A stretch of DNA of 64,000 nucleotides from Larkinella bovis (GTDB lineage Bacteria; Bacteroidota; Bacteroidia; Cytophagales; Spirosomataceae): NCBI RefSeq assembly GCF_042655385.1, contig NZ_JBHSMA010000015.1, positions 1-64,000 of the forward strand. The letters are read 5' to 3'. How positions within the stretch are numbered: position 1 is the first letter of the stretch; each line of letters starts with the position of its first letter. This document shows, one piece after another, positions 52,788-60,537 of this stretch. The position numbers and the translations under genes were made by a program. The notes below the pieces were generated by a model that saw only the letters and a program-made list of their open reading frames with translations, had not been told where the DNA came from and searched no databases.

Positions 52788-53234
52788 TCAGTGCTTTATC
52801 GACGTCTGCACCAGGTTGGAAGCCGCTTTGGCAATGATTTTACCGTCGGTGGCTGTCACCTGGCATTCGGCGTGGATGATGTTTTTACCCGCCCGGACAA
52901 TCCGCGATTGGGCCGTGACGGTTTCGCCCAGCCGGGCGCTGTGCAGAAAATCGACATTCAGGTTGACGGAGGTATAGATGTATTCCCGGCCCAGCGCATA
53001 GACCGTGGCTCCGATCAGGTCATCGAGAATGGCGGCCAGGGCACCACCGTGCAGAATCCGCATCGGATTGGTCATTTCTTCCCGGACTTCATACTCGACG
53101 GTCAATGACCCTTCTTCGGCGGCTCGTACCGTGCCGTTGAGCCAGCGACCCAGCGGAGAAGGGCTATGCCGCAAATCCTGACCGATCAGCGAGCGGAAAA
53201 ACGGCAGACGGGAATTCGTTTCGGGGGTGGCCAT
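52788..53234 (-). CDS. PaaI-family thioesterase (hotdog fold)
   Basis: 148 residues from ATG 53234; a TTG two codons upstream was ignored. The hotdog core is MRILHGGALAAILDDLIGATVYALG (residues about 55-80), with the HGG motif of PaaI/YdiI thioesterases. EYIYTSVNLNVDFLHSARLGETVTAQSRIVRAGKNIIHAECQVTATDGKIIAKAASNLVQTS is the following sheet. Such enzymes hydrolyse acyl-CoA thioesters, often aromatic ones, and act as cytosolic tetramers or dimers. The substrate is unknown and no phenylacetate genes lie near. It is divergent from the phosphosulfolactate synthase-like gene. Confidence 0.88.
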   Translation of the reverse strand: MATPETNSRLPFFRSLIGQDLRHSPSPLGRWLNGTVRAAEEGSLTVEYEVREEMTNPMRILHGGALAAILDDLIGATVYALGREYIYTSVNLNVDFLHSARLGETVTAQSRIVRAGKNIIHAECQVTATDGKIIAKAASNLVQTSIKH

Positions 53235-53375
53235 GATCAAAAAATGTTTTCACAAAAATAGTATTTAACCAAGCCTGATCCGGTTTTTTCAAGTATAATA
53301 TGTGGCTTTTCTTGGGGGGTAGCAGGACTTGTGTTAATTTTAGGCGTTTTTGCGTCAATACGCCATCCCCTCAAA

Positions 53376-54167
53376 ATGAATTATACGCTTTCCCACATTC
53401 CGGAACGAACTACAAAACCCCGCGATCACGGCCTGACAATGGTAATGGACAAAGGGCTCAGTATCCGGCAGGTCGAGGATTTTTTGTCTACCTCGGCGGC
53501 TTACGTCGACATCGTAAAATTGGGCTGGGCTACGTCGTTTGTAACCCCCAATTTGAAAGAGAAACTTCAGGTTTACAAAGAGGCCGGTATTCCGGTTTAT
53601 TTTGGCGGAACACTATTTGAAGCGTTCGTCGTTCGGAAACAGTTCGATGATTACCGGCGGCTGCTCGATGTCTACGGACTGGAGTTTGCCGAAGTGTCGG
53701 ACGGTTCAATCGAGATGAATCTCGATGATAAGTGTAACTACATCAGTCAGTTGGCCAAACAGGTGACGGTCTTGTCGGAGGTGGGTTCTAAGGACGAAGC
53801 CAAGATCATTCCGCCCTACAAATGGATTCAGCTGATGAAAGCCGAACTGGAAGCCGGGGCCTGGAAAGTGATCGGTGAAGCCCGCGAAGGCGGAACCGTT
53901 GGTTTATTCCGATCAAGCGGGGAAGTGCGGCAGGGGCTGGTGGAAGAAATTCTGACGCAGATTCCCTTCGAAAAAATTATCTGGGAAGCCCCACAGAAGG
54001 AACAGCAGGTCTGGTTTGTAAAACTGCTGGGGGCCAATGTCAATCTGGGAAATATATCACCCAATGAAGCCATTCCGCTGGAAACCATCCGGTTAGGGCT
54101 TCGTGGGGATACGTTTACCCACTTCCTGGACGGCCTGGGGCTGAACGGTTTCGGGTCGGGTCATTAA
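53376..54167 (+). CDS. Phosphosulfolactate synthase (ComA family)
   Basis: 263 residues from ATG 53376. ComA joins sulfite to phosphoenolpyruvate to give phosphosulfolactate, first known as a step to coenzyme M. The family is indicated by RDHGLTMVMDKGLSIRQVEDFLSTSAAYVDIVKLGWATS, FGGTLFEAFVVRKQFDDYRRLLDVYGLEFAEVSDGSIEM, VLSEVGSKDEAKIIPPYKWIQLMKAELEAGAWKVIGEAREGGTVG and the C-terminal LGLRGDTF. Bacteroidota lack coenzyme M, so here it may supply sulfolactate or feed sulfonolipid precursors, by inference. It is followed 20 bp later by the DedA gene. A REP-like hairpin motif lies just upstream. Confidence 0.9.
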   Translation: MNYTLSHIPERTTKPRDHGLTMVMDKGLSIRQVEDFLSTSAAYVDIVKLGWATSFVTPNLKEKLQVYKEAGIPVYFGGTLFEAFVVRKQFDDYRRLLDVYGLEFAEVSDGSIEMNLDDKCNYISQLAKQVTVLSEVGSKDEAKIIPPYKWIQLMKAELEAGAWKVIGEAREGGTVGLFRSSGEVRQGLVEEILTQIPFEKIIWEAPQKEQQVWFVKLLGANVNLGNISPNEAIPLETIRLGLRGDTFTHFLDGLGLNGFGSGH

Positions 54168-54187
54168 TCCACCAATCTATTACACAT

Positions 54188-54838
54188 ATGGAATTTATCC
54201 AGTCGGTTCTCGACTTCTTTTTACACCTGGACAAGCACCTGGCCGATATTATCAACGAGTACGGGACGCTGACCTACGTGATTTTATTCCTGATCGTTTT
54301 CGTGGAAACCGGCCTGATTGTCATGCCGTTACTGCCCGGTGACTCGCTGCTTTTTGCCGCCGGAGCCCTCGCGGCTTCGACCGGGGCGCTGGATGTCAAA
54401 ATCCTGATGCCGTTGCTGATTCTGGCGGCTTTGATGGGTGATAACGTCAATTATATTGTCGGCAAGTTCCTGGGCAATCAGATCAAGATGCGGGAGCGAA
54501 TTCTGTTTTTTAAACGGGAATACATCACCGAAACGGAGAATTTCTACCACAAACACGGTGGTAAAACCGTGATCATGGCCCGGTTTATTCCGATCGTCCG
54601 GACGATCGCGCCCTTCGTGGCCGGTGCCGGAAGCATGAACTACAGCAAATACATTGGCTACTGCATCGCTGGTGCCATTCTGTGGGTTGTGGGCGTGACC
54701 ATGCTGGGCTATCTGTTTGGTAATATTCCCATTATCAAGAATAACTTTGAACTGGTCATCTTCGGGATCATCGGGTTATCGATTGCGCCGATTATCTATC
54801 AATTTGTCAAAGCGAAGTTTGGCCGGGCAACGGCCTGA
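54188..54838 (+). CDS. DedA family membrane protein
   Basis: 216 residues with about five hydrophobic segments. Signatures are LTYVILFLIVFVETGLIVMPLLPGDSLLFAAGALA (the E-T-G-L-x-x-x-P-x-x-P-G-D-S motif), NYIVGKFLGNQIK, FYHKHGGKTVIMARFIPIVRTIAPFVAGAGSMNYSKY (F-x-R-x-x-P-x-x-R motif) and YCIAGAILWVVGVTMLGYLFG. DedA/SNARE-associated proteins act in membrane homeostasis, probably as lipid carrier flippases. The gene lies 20 bp after the phosphosulfolactate synthase-like gene and is followed by a terminator. Confidence 0.93.
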   Translation: MEFIQSVLDFFLHLDKHLADIINEYGTLTYVILFLIVFVETGLIVMPLLPGDSLLFAAGALAASTGALDVKILMPLLILAALMGDNVNYIVGKFLGNQIKMRERILFFKREYITETENFYHKHGGKTVIMARFIPIVRTIAPFVAGAGSMNYSKYIGYCIAGAILWVVGVTMLGYLFGNIPIIKNNFELVIFGIIGLSIAPIIYQFVKAKFGRATA

Positions 54839-54857
54839 GTTTCCATAGCCTGTAGAT

Positions 54858-54904
54858 AAAACCGGGTGGTTGTTCAGGACAGTTCTGATCGGCCACCCGG
54901 TTTT
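54858..54904 (+). terminator. Terminator after the DedA gene
   Basis: AAAACCGGGTGG (54858-54869) and CCACCCGGTTTT (54893-54904) form a 12 bp perfect stem with a 23-base loop, ending in T's. It lies 20 bp after the stop codon. Confidence 0.75.
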
Positions 54905-54946
54905 GTTGTTGACGTGCTGCACCGTTCGAAACCAAGTCCGAAGCGT

Positions 54947-55531
54947 ATGAAACACCTTTTGCTTTTTCTCCTTCTTTTTCCGGGCGGGTTGGGGCAGGTC
55001 AACGCCCAGCGCGTTCGGCTGGAGACAGACGCCGGATCCATTTTGCTGGAACTATACGCGGACAAAGCGCCGATCTCGGTGGCTAATTTTCTGCGGTATG
55101 TCGATGAAAACCGGTATGACGGCAGCCGGTTTTACCGCGTGGTCCGGCGGGATAATCAACCGCAGAATGCCGTAAAAATTGAAGTAATTCAGGGCGGTTT
55201 TGAGGACGATACGACCCGGCAGTTGCCGCCCATTCCGCAGGAAACGACCCAAAAAACCGGTCTGAAACACCGGGACGGCACGCTCTCGCTGGCCCGAACG
55301 ACGCCGAACAGCGGAACTTCCGAGTTTTTTATCTGTATCAACGATCAGCCGGAACTGGATTTTGGCGGGAAACGAAACCCCGGCGGACAGGGGTTTGCCG
55401 CTTTCGGGCGGGTGGTGGAAGGAATGGACGTCGTGCGTCGAATTCAGCGGGGCACTACCGGACCGGCGGAGGGCCAGGGGCAATGGCTCCAAAAACCGGT
55501 TATCATTCGCAGCGCCCGGCGGGTGAATTAA
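54947..55531 (+). CDS. Exported cyclophilin-type peptidyl-prolyl isomerase
   Basis: 194 residues from ATG 54947, which gives signal peptide MKHLLLFLLLFPGGLGQVNAQ; an upstream extension to 54866 has none. The cyclophilin core is VRLETDAGSILLELYADKAPISVANFLRYVDENRYDGSRFYRVVR, then EVIQGGFEDD, then HRDGTLSLARTTPNSGTSEFFICINDQPELDFGG and GFAAFGRVVEGMDVVRRIQ. Cyclophilins speed proline isomerisation in protein folding, here in the periplasm. The insert DNQPQNAVKIEV replaces the usual F-x-x-Q-G spacing of the cytosolic enzymes. The cold-shock gene converges 60 bp downstream. Confidence 0.92.
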   Translation: MKHLLLFLLLFPGGLGQVNAQRVRLETDAGSILLELYADKAPISVANFLRYVDENRYDGSRFYRVVRRDNQPQNAVKIEVIQGGFEDDTTRQLPPIPQETTQKTGLKHRDGTLSLARTTPNSGTSEFFICINDQPELDFGGKRNPGGQGFAAFGRVVEGMDVVRRIQRGTTGPAEGQGQWLQKPVIIRSARRVN

Positions 55532-55590
55532 GGCAAGCCGGTTAGCTTTATAACGGAAGAACATCCAAAAGCCAACCGGCTCGCGACGGC

Positions 55591-55785
55591 TTACCGCACC
55601 AGTTTTACGTTGGTTGCGTTTAGTCCTTTTGGACCCTGGGCAACGTCGTAAGTGACTTTGTCGCGCTCCCGGATTTGATCCTGGCAGGCAGAAACATGGA
55701 CAAAAACATCACTACTTCCGTCATCGGGTACAACAAACCCGAAGCCTTTGCTTTCATTAAAAAATTTTACTGTACCTGTTGGCAT
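55591..55785 (-). CDS. Cold-shock protein (CspA family)
   Basis: 64 residues, a single cold-shock domain. The RNA-binding motifs are GFGFVVPD (RNP1 region, residues about 14-21) and DVFVHVSA (RNP2). The start is MPTGTVKFFNESKGFGFV. The C-terminus ends GLNATNVKLVR. CspA-type proteins bind single-stranded RNA and DNA and act as RNA chaperones. The upstream leader (55786 onwards) is AT-rich and 150 bp long, as expected for a thermo-sensing cold-shock leader, but no structure was worked out. It converges with the cyclophilin gene. Confidence 0.95.
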   Translation of the reverse strand: MPTGTVKFFNESKGFGFVVPDDGSSDVFVHVSACQDQIRERDKVTYDVAQGPKGLNATNVKLVR

Positions 55786-55938
55786 GACATTGCAGAATAA
55801 AATGGAGCTGTAAAATAAGCGTTTCTGACTTTAGTTCTCTGCTGTCTGTACAAAAAATTATGGTAAGGTTTCGTTAAAGGCATATTTTGCCATCAAAAAG
55901 CTGGATTTTTTCGAAAAACAGCGGCTAAGGGCGTATTT

Positions 55939-57207
55939 TCAATGGTCGTTCAGCGGCATCCCCCGGCGCTGAAATTCCGCCCAGTTGACATACTCTTCGC
56001 TCCGGCGCTGCTCGACCATCGTAATGCACGGCTCGACCGGGCATACCAGTTTGCACAAATTACAACCGACGCAATCCGGTTCGACAACCGTGTACGTATT
56101 GTACGGCTTTCCGTATTCCAGCCGGATGGACTGGTGCGACGCATCTTCGCAGGCAATGTAACAAAGACCGCAGCGAATGCATTTGGCGGGGTCGATGCGG
56201 GCCACAAGGTGGTGATTGAGGTCGAGGTCTTCCCACTGGGTGAGAGTCGGTACGGATTTGCCAATGAAGTCGTTGAGGGTGCGGAAGCCCTTTTCATCCA
56301 TCCAGTTGCTGAGTCCTTCGCAGAGGTCGTCGATGATGCGAAAACCGTGTTTCATGACCGCCGTGCAAACCTGCACGGTCGAAGCGCCCAGCAACAGAAA
56401 CTCGGCGGCCTCTTTCCAGGTGCTAATACCGCCGATACCCGACACCGGCACCCGCGCCGTGACCGGGTCCTGGCGGAGGGTGGTGAGCATTTTCAGGGCA
56501 ATCGGTTTGACCGCCGGACCGCAATAACCACCAAAAACCGACTGTCCGGCCACGTTCGGGTTCGGCACCAGCGTATCGAGATCGACGCCGGTTACGGACT
56601 GAATGGTATTGATGAGCGATAATCCGTTCGAACCGCCCTCCACCACCGCCCGGCCCGCCGGAACCACCGAATGCACGTTGGGTGTCAGCTTCGTAATGAC
56701 CGGAATCGTGGCTTTTTCCATCACCCATTCCACCACCATGCGGGCAATGTCGGGGTCCTGGCCGACAGCCGCGCCCATCCCACGCTCGTTCATGCCGTGC
56801 GGACAGCCAAAATTCAGTTCCAGGCCGTGCGCGCCGGTATCTTCCACCTGGGCAATCAGCTCGTGCCATTTCGCGCGGGTGTTGTCGGCCATGAGCGAAA
56901 CGATCATCGCCCGGTCGGGAAACTCGCGGACGCATTCCGCAATTTCGCGGAGGTTCAGCGCCAGGGGGCGGTCAGAAATCAGTTCGATGTTGTTGAGTCC
57001 CATCATCCGCGTCCGGTTGTAATCGACGGACGAATAGCGCGACGACACGTTTTTGATCTGACTGCCCAGCGTTTTCCATACCACCCCTCCCCAACCGGCT
57101 TCCAGCGCCCGCAGCACATTGTACTTCTTGTCCGTCGGTGGCGCGCTCGCCAGCCAATACGGATTCGGGGATTTGATGCCGAGAAAATTTGCTGATAAAT
57201 CCGCCAT
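55939..57207 (-). CDS. preA: Dihydropyrimidine dehydrogenase subunit PreA
   Basis: 422 residues. PreA carries the FMN barrel and the iron-sulfur ferredoxin part of bacterial dihydropyrimidine dehydrogenase, which reduces uracil and thymine with NAD(P)H. The barrel is DLSANFLGIKSPNPYWLASAPPTD to GIGGISTWKEAAEFLLLGASTVQV. GLELNFGCPHGMNERGMGAAVGQ is the active-site loop. The C-terminus has two 4Fe-4S motifs, CIRCGLCYIAC and CVGCNLCKLVCPVEPC. In the active-site loop, the residue at the position of the mammalian catalytic Cys (as I remember, L-A-C-G-Q) is Val. It follows preT across a repeat-filled gap. Confidence 0.9.
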   Translation of the reverse strand: MADLSANFLGIKSPNPYWLASAPPTDKKYNVLRALEAGWGGVVWKTLGSQIKNVSSRYSSVDYNRTRMMGLNNIELISDRPLALNLREIAECVREFPDRAMIVSLMADNTRAKWHELIAQVEDTGAHGLELNFGCPHGMNERGMGAAVGQDPDIARMVVEWVMEKATIPVITKLTPNVHSVVPAGRAVVEGGSNGLSLINTIQSVTGVDLDTLVPNPNVAGQSVFGGYCGPAVKPIALKMLTTLRQDPVTARVPVSGIGGISTWKEAAEFLLLGASTVQVCTAVMKHGFRIIDDLCEGLSNWMDEKGFRTLNDFIGKSVPTLTQWEDLDLNHHLVARIDPAKCIRCGLCYIACEDASHQSIRLEYGKPYNTYTVVEPDCVGCNLCKLVCPVEPCITMVEQRRSEEYVNWAEFQRRGMPLNDH

Positions 57208-57209
57208 AC

Positions 57210-57301
57210 GGTATACGGTTTACAGTTTTCGGTATACGGTTTTCGGTTTATCGTTTTTTACGGTGGCTGGAAGACGTCAGCCCACTGAAAACCGTATACC
57301 G
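57210..57301. repeat. 7-bp-period inverted repeat element (GGTWTWC family) between preT and preA
   Basis: Seven heptads run from 57210 to 57258 (GGTATAC, GGTTTAC, AGTTTTC, GGTATAC, GGTTTTC, GGTTTAT, CGTTTTT). After a GTGGCTG / CAGCCCAC part comes the mirror GAAAACC, GTATACC. CGGTATACGGTTTTC (57230-57244) pairs perfectly with 57287-57301. The element is essentially the whole intergenic gap and abuts the preA start. Confidence 0.9.
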
Positions 57302-58645
57302 TTATAAAATTTGTAAAAAGCTCAGAATGGCCTGGGCACCGTCTTTTCCGGCCTGAACCGCGTCTACGACTTCCTTACCGCCGTTCACGCAATCGCCCCC
57401 CGCAAAGACACCCCGCAGGTTGGTGGCGCAGCCGTGATTGGTGGTCACTCTTCCGTTTCGGTTTTCCAGTTGACACTGGTTGATCAACTCCTCAAAGGGT
57501 AGTTGTCCGGTGGCTTTGATGACCATATCGACGTCCAGCGAAAATGTCTCCCCGGTTTCGACGGGCGTTTGGCGGCCGCTGGCGTCGGGTTCGCCGAGCT
57601 GCATTCGTCGGCCCATCAATTCCGTAACCTGCCCATCAACGCCCCGGATTTCATGCGGTGCCGCCAGCCAGATGATGCGGCAACCGTCCAGTTTGGCCTG
57701 GTTCAGTTCGGCTTCCGTGCAGGGCATTTCCTCCTGCGTCCGGCGGTATAGAATAGTTACTTCACTGGCACCCAGTCGTTTCGCCTGCGTGGCTGCGTCG
57801 ATGGCCGTCATGCCCAAACCGATCACCGCTACTTTGTCGCCCACCGGCACCGACGGATAACCCTTGGTCCGAATGTCGTAAATAAACCGGATGGCCTCTT
57901 CGACGCCGGTAAGTTCCTCGCCGGGAACCCCCAGTTGTCGCGTCAGCCCGACGCCAACGCCCAGATAAACCGCATCGTACTGCTGCTGCAACTCATGCAA
58001 TGAGACGGTTTTCCCCAGTTCGGTATTGTAGCGGATGGTAATTCCGCCCAGTGAGGTGATAAAATCAACTTCCTCTTCGCAAAACTGCGGGCTGACTTTA
58101 TAAGCCGCAACGCCGTAGGTCATCAGCCCCCCGCCTTTGCTTTCTTTCTCATAAATGGTCACCTCGACCCCTTCCCGGCTCAGCGCGTGGGCGCAGCTCA
58201 ACCCGGCCGGTCCTGCGCCGACCACGGCTACCTTTTTGTTTTTTGCCGGTTTTCGCCGGAATAAGGGCCATTTTTCCGCGATGGCTTTTTCGGTAGAAAA
58301 CCGCTGCAACTTGGCAATCGGGATGGGTGGTTCGCCCAGCAAATGATAGACACACGACCCCTCGCATAATTTCTCCACCGGACAGACTTTCGAGCACCCT
58401 CCGCCCAGAATGTTCGCGCTCAGGATCGTATGGGCCGATCCTTTGAGGTTATCGGTTGTAATCTGGCGGATAAACTTGGGAATGTCGATCGTGGTCGGAC
58501 AGCTTTTGGTGCAGGGAGCGTCGTAGCAATACAGACAGCGGCTGGCTTCCACCTGGGCCGCATCCCGGTTTACGAACGGCGGATGAATATCACCGAAATT
58601 CTGCTCGTACTGTTCCTCCGTAAGCCGGTTATTGACAATCGCCAT
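57302..58645 (-). CDS. preT: Dihydropyrimidine dehydrogenase subunit PreT (NAD(P)H oxidoreductase)
   Basis: 447 residues. The N-terminal iron-sulfur part has cysteine clusters CLYCYDAPCTKSCPTTIDIPKF and CSKVCPVEKLCEGSC (residues about 30-110). The FAD-binding motif is VAVVGAGPAGLSCAHALSREGVEVTIYE, and the NAD(P)H motif is VAVIGLGMTAIDAATQAKRLGASEVTILYRR. This layout is shared by PreT, the glutamate synthase small subunit and related flavoproteins. It passes electrons from NAD(P)H to PreA. Pairing with preA and a nucleobase permease makes PreT the best call. It follows the permease gene by 50 bp. Confidence 0.9.
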   Translation of the reverse strand: MAIVNNRLTEEQYEQNFGDIHPPFVNRDAAQVEASRCLYCYDAPCTKSCPTTIDIPKFIRQITTDNLKGSAHTILSANILGGGCSKVCPVEKLCEGSCVYHLLGEPPIPIAKLQRFSTEKAIAEKWPLFRRKPAKNKKVAVVGAGPAGLSCAHALSREGVEVTIYEKESKGGGLMTYGVAAYKVSPQFCEEEVDFITSLGGITIRYNTELGKTVSLHELQQQYDAVYLGVGVGLTRQLGVPGEELTGVEEAIRFIYDIRTKGYPSVPVGDKVAVIGLGMTAIDAATQAKRLGASEVTILYRRTQEEMPCTEAELNQAKLDGCRIIWLAAPHEIRGVDGQVTELMGRRMQLGEPDASGRQTPVETGETFSLDVDMVIKATGQLPFEELINQCQLENRNGRVTTNHGCATNLRGVFAGGDCVNGGKEVVDAVQAGKDGAQAILSFLQIL

Positions 58646-58695
58646 GGGGGTTCAAAGGATGAATGGATGACTAAACTACGGCCCGCATTCCGTTT

Positions 58696-60204
58696 TTAAT
58701 CAAAAGCGACCTTCGGGCGCTCGTTAGCCGGTAGAGGCTGGTAAGACCGCATCAGCAGGCGGTACACAAGGCCGCTGACCAGAAAACCGACAAACCAGGC
58801 GTAGCTGTACAGCTGGGCGATCCAGGCCGGTACGCTTTCAGTCGGCAGCAGGTGAACGGTGGTCAGAAAACCGGGTACGTTCGGCAGAATGCCCGCGAAC
58901 AGGGCCGTGAGCGCGGCCGGGTTGAAACCACTCCTGTAGCGGTAAAGACCGGACGGATTGTATAGCTCCGAGGGAATCAGTTGCTGTTTTCGTACGAAGA
59001 AATAATCGACAATCATGATGCCGCCGACGGGGCCGAGCAGGCTGGAATACCCGACGAGCCACGTAAAAATATAGCCGCTGGGGTCGGCAATCAGTTTCCA
59101 GGGAAAAATGAGAATGCCGATTACCCCCGTTATGTAACCGCCCTTGCGGAAATCAATGCGGGTGGGGGCCAGGTTGGCAAAATCGTTGGCCGGGCTCACC
59201 ATGTTGGCGGCAATGTTGGTGGCCAGGGTCGAAATGGCTACGGCGATCATGGCCCCGCTGACCAGCAGTTTACTGTCGAATTTCCCGGCCAGCACCAGCG
59301 GATCCCAAATCGTGCTCCCATAGATAATTGTTGTGGCCGAAGTAACCACAACGCCGATGAACGAAAACAGGGTCATGGAAGGCGGCAGGCCGATGATCTG
59401 CCCGTTGATCTGCGCCCGCTGGCTTTTGGCGTAGCGCGTAAAGTCGGGAATGTTGAGAGAAAGCGTTGCCCAGAAACCGACCATACCGGTTAAAGCCGGA
59501 AAGAAAAAGGTCAGAAAATCGGCGGTGGTCGAAAACCGGGCCGGTTGTTCGAGAATCGGTCCCAGCCCGTTGCCCGCCGAAATCGCCCAGAATAACAACG
59601 CCAGCGCGGCCACCGGGAGGAAAAAGGCCTTGAAAATGAGGAGTTTTTTAATGCTTTCGACGCCCAGGTAAATCACGTATAGATTGATGAGCCAGAACAG
59701 CAGGAAACAGAGAGCCGGACCGGTTTGTAAACCGAACGAATCCGGGAATACCGCCGGTAGGGTTTCGAGGGCCGGAATCCACAACCGGGCCATCTGGTAC
59801 AGCGCAAAACCGCCAATCCAGGTCTGAATGCCGAACCAGCCGCAGGCCACAATGGCCCGGAGCAGGGCCGGAATATTGGCGCCCGTTGTGCCGAAACTGG
59901 CGCGGGCCAGCACCGGAAACGGAATACCGTATTTGGCTCCGGCGTGTCCGTTCAGCACCATCGGAATCAGAACAATCGTATTGCCCAGGAAAATGGTCAG
60001 GATGGCCTGCCACCAGTTCATGCCGCCCTCAATGAGCGAACTGGCGAGCATATACGTGGGAATGCACAGACTCATGCTGATCCACAAGGCCGCGTAATTC
60101 CAGGTGGTCCAGGTTCGTTCGGATGCGGGGGTAGGGGCAAGGTCTTCGCTATAGAGCACAGAAGACGAAAGAGGAGCTTCAAATTCTTTGGTATGGCTCT
60201 GCAT
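58696..60204 (-). CDS. NCS1-family nucleobase:cation symporter
   Basis: 502 residues with about 12 hydrophobic helices. The family pattern is clear: WTTWNYAALWISMSLCIPTYMLASSLIEGGMNWWQA near the start, NTIVLIPMVLNGHAGAKYGIPFPVLARASFGTTGANIPALLRAIVACGWFGIQTWIGG (substrate-binding Trp residues) and SLNIPDFTRYAKSQRAQ. Such carriers take up uracil, hydantoin or allantoin together with sodium or protons. It is the first gene of the operon with preT and preA, so pyrimidine uptake is the most likely function. No hydantoinase gene for the next catabolic step is in the window. Confidence 0.93.
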   Translation of the reverse strand: MQSHTKEFEAPLSSSVLYSEDLAPTPASERTWTTWNYAALWISMSLCIPTYMLASSLIEGGMNWWQAILTIFLGNTIVLIPMVLNGHAGAKYGIPFPVLARASFGTTGANIPALLRAIVACGWFGIQTWIGGFALYQMARLWIPALETLPAVFPDSFGLQTGPALCFLLFWLINLYVIYLGVESIKKLLIFKAFFLPVAALALLFWAISAGNGLGPILEQPARFSTTADFLTFFFPALTGMVGFWATLSLNIPDFTRYAKSQRAQINGQIIGLPPSMTLFSFIGVVVTSATTIIYGSTIWDPLVLAGKFDSKLLVSGAMIAVAISTLATNIAANMVSPANDFANLAPTRIDFRKGGYITGVIGILIFPWKLIADPSGYIFTWLVGYSSLLGPVGGIMIVDYFFVRKQQLIPSELYNPSGLYRYRSGFNPAALTALFAGILPNVPGFLTTVHLLPTESVPAWIAQLYSYAWFVGFLVSGLVYRLLMRSYQPLPANERPKVAFD

Positions 60205-60537
60205 ACAAAGTCGGTGGGTTGGAATAAACGGTCGGGATTAGGAACCGGGGAAGTTAGAAAGAATGCAACGATTTACCAACACAGACCCCCGAGCCGCTGC
60301 GTCCGGGCGTCAGACCAGGGGCGTCCTGATGGGATGGGGCAGGCTCCCTATGGGATAGGGCCTTTTTGAACCGGAAAAGGATATATCCCCCGGAATGAGT
60401 GATTTCGGGACGAATTTTATTGAGTGAATGGTTGCCGTGGGGCATTTTTTCTTATTAAAATGGTAGTAGTATTACTGAAAAAAGTAATACTTTGGAGTTA
60501 GATTTTTTGCCACGCCAACCTATCCTAATGAGCCGCA
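60205..60537. other. Divergent promoter region between the NCS1 permease and the sigma factor gene
   Basis: 333 bp without a gene. It holds the perfect palindrome at 60468-60491 and must carry promoters for both divergent transcripts. No tRNA or other repeat was seen. Confidence 0.5.
60468..60491. promoter_or_regulatory. 9 bp perfect palindrome upstream of the ECF sigma factor gene
   Basis: AGTATTACT (60468-60476) and AGTAATACT (60483-60491) are exact reverse complements with a 6-base A-rich loop, 46 bp before the ATG. It could be an operator of a repressor or a weak hairpin. No regulator of known target is adjacent. Confidence 0.4.
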
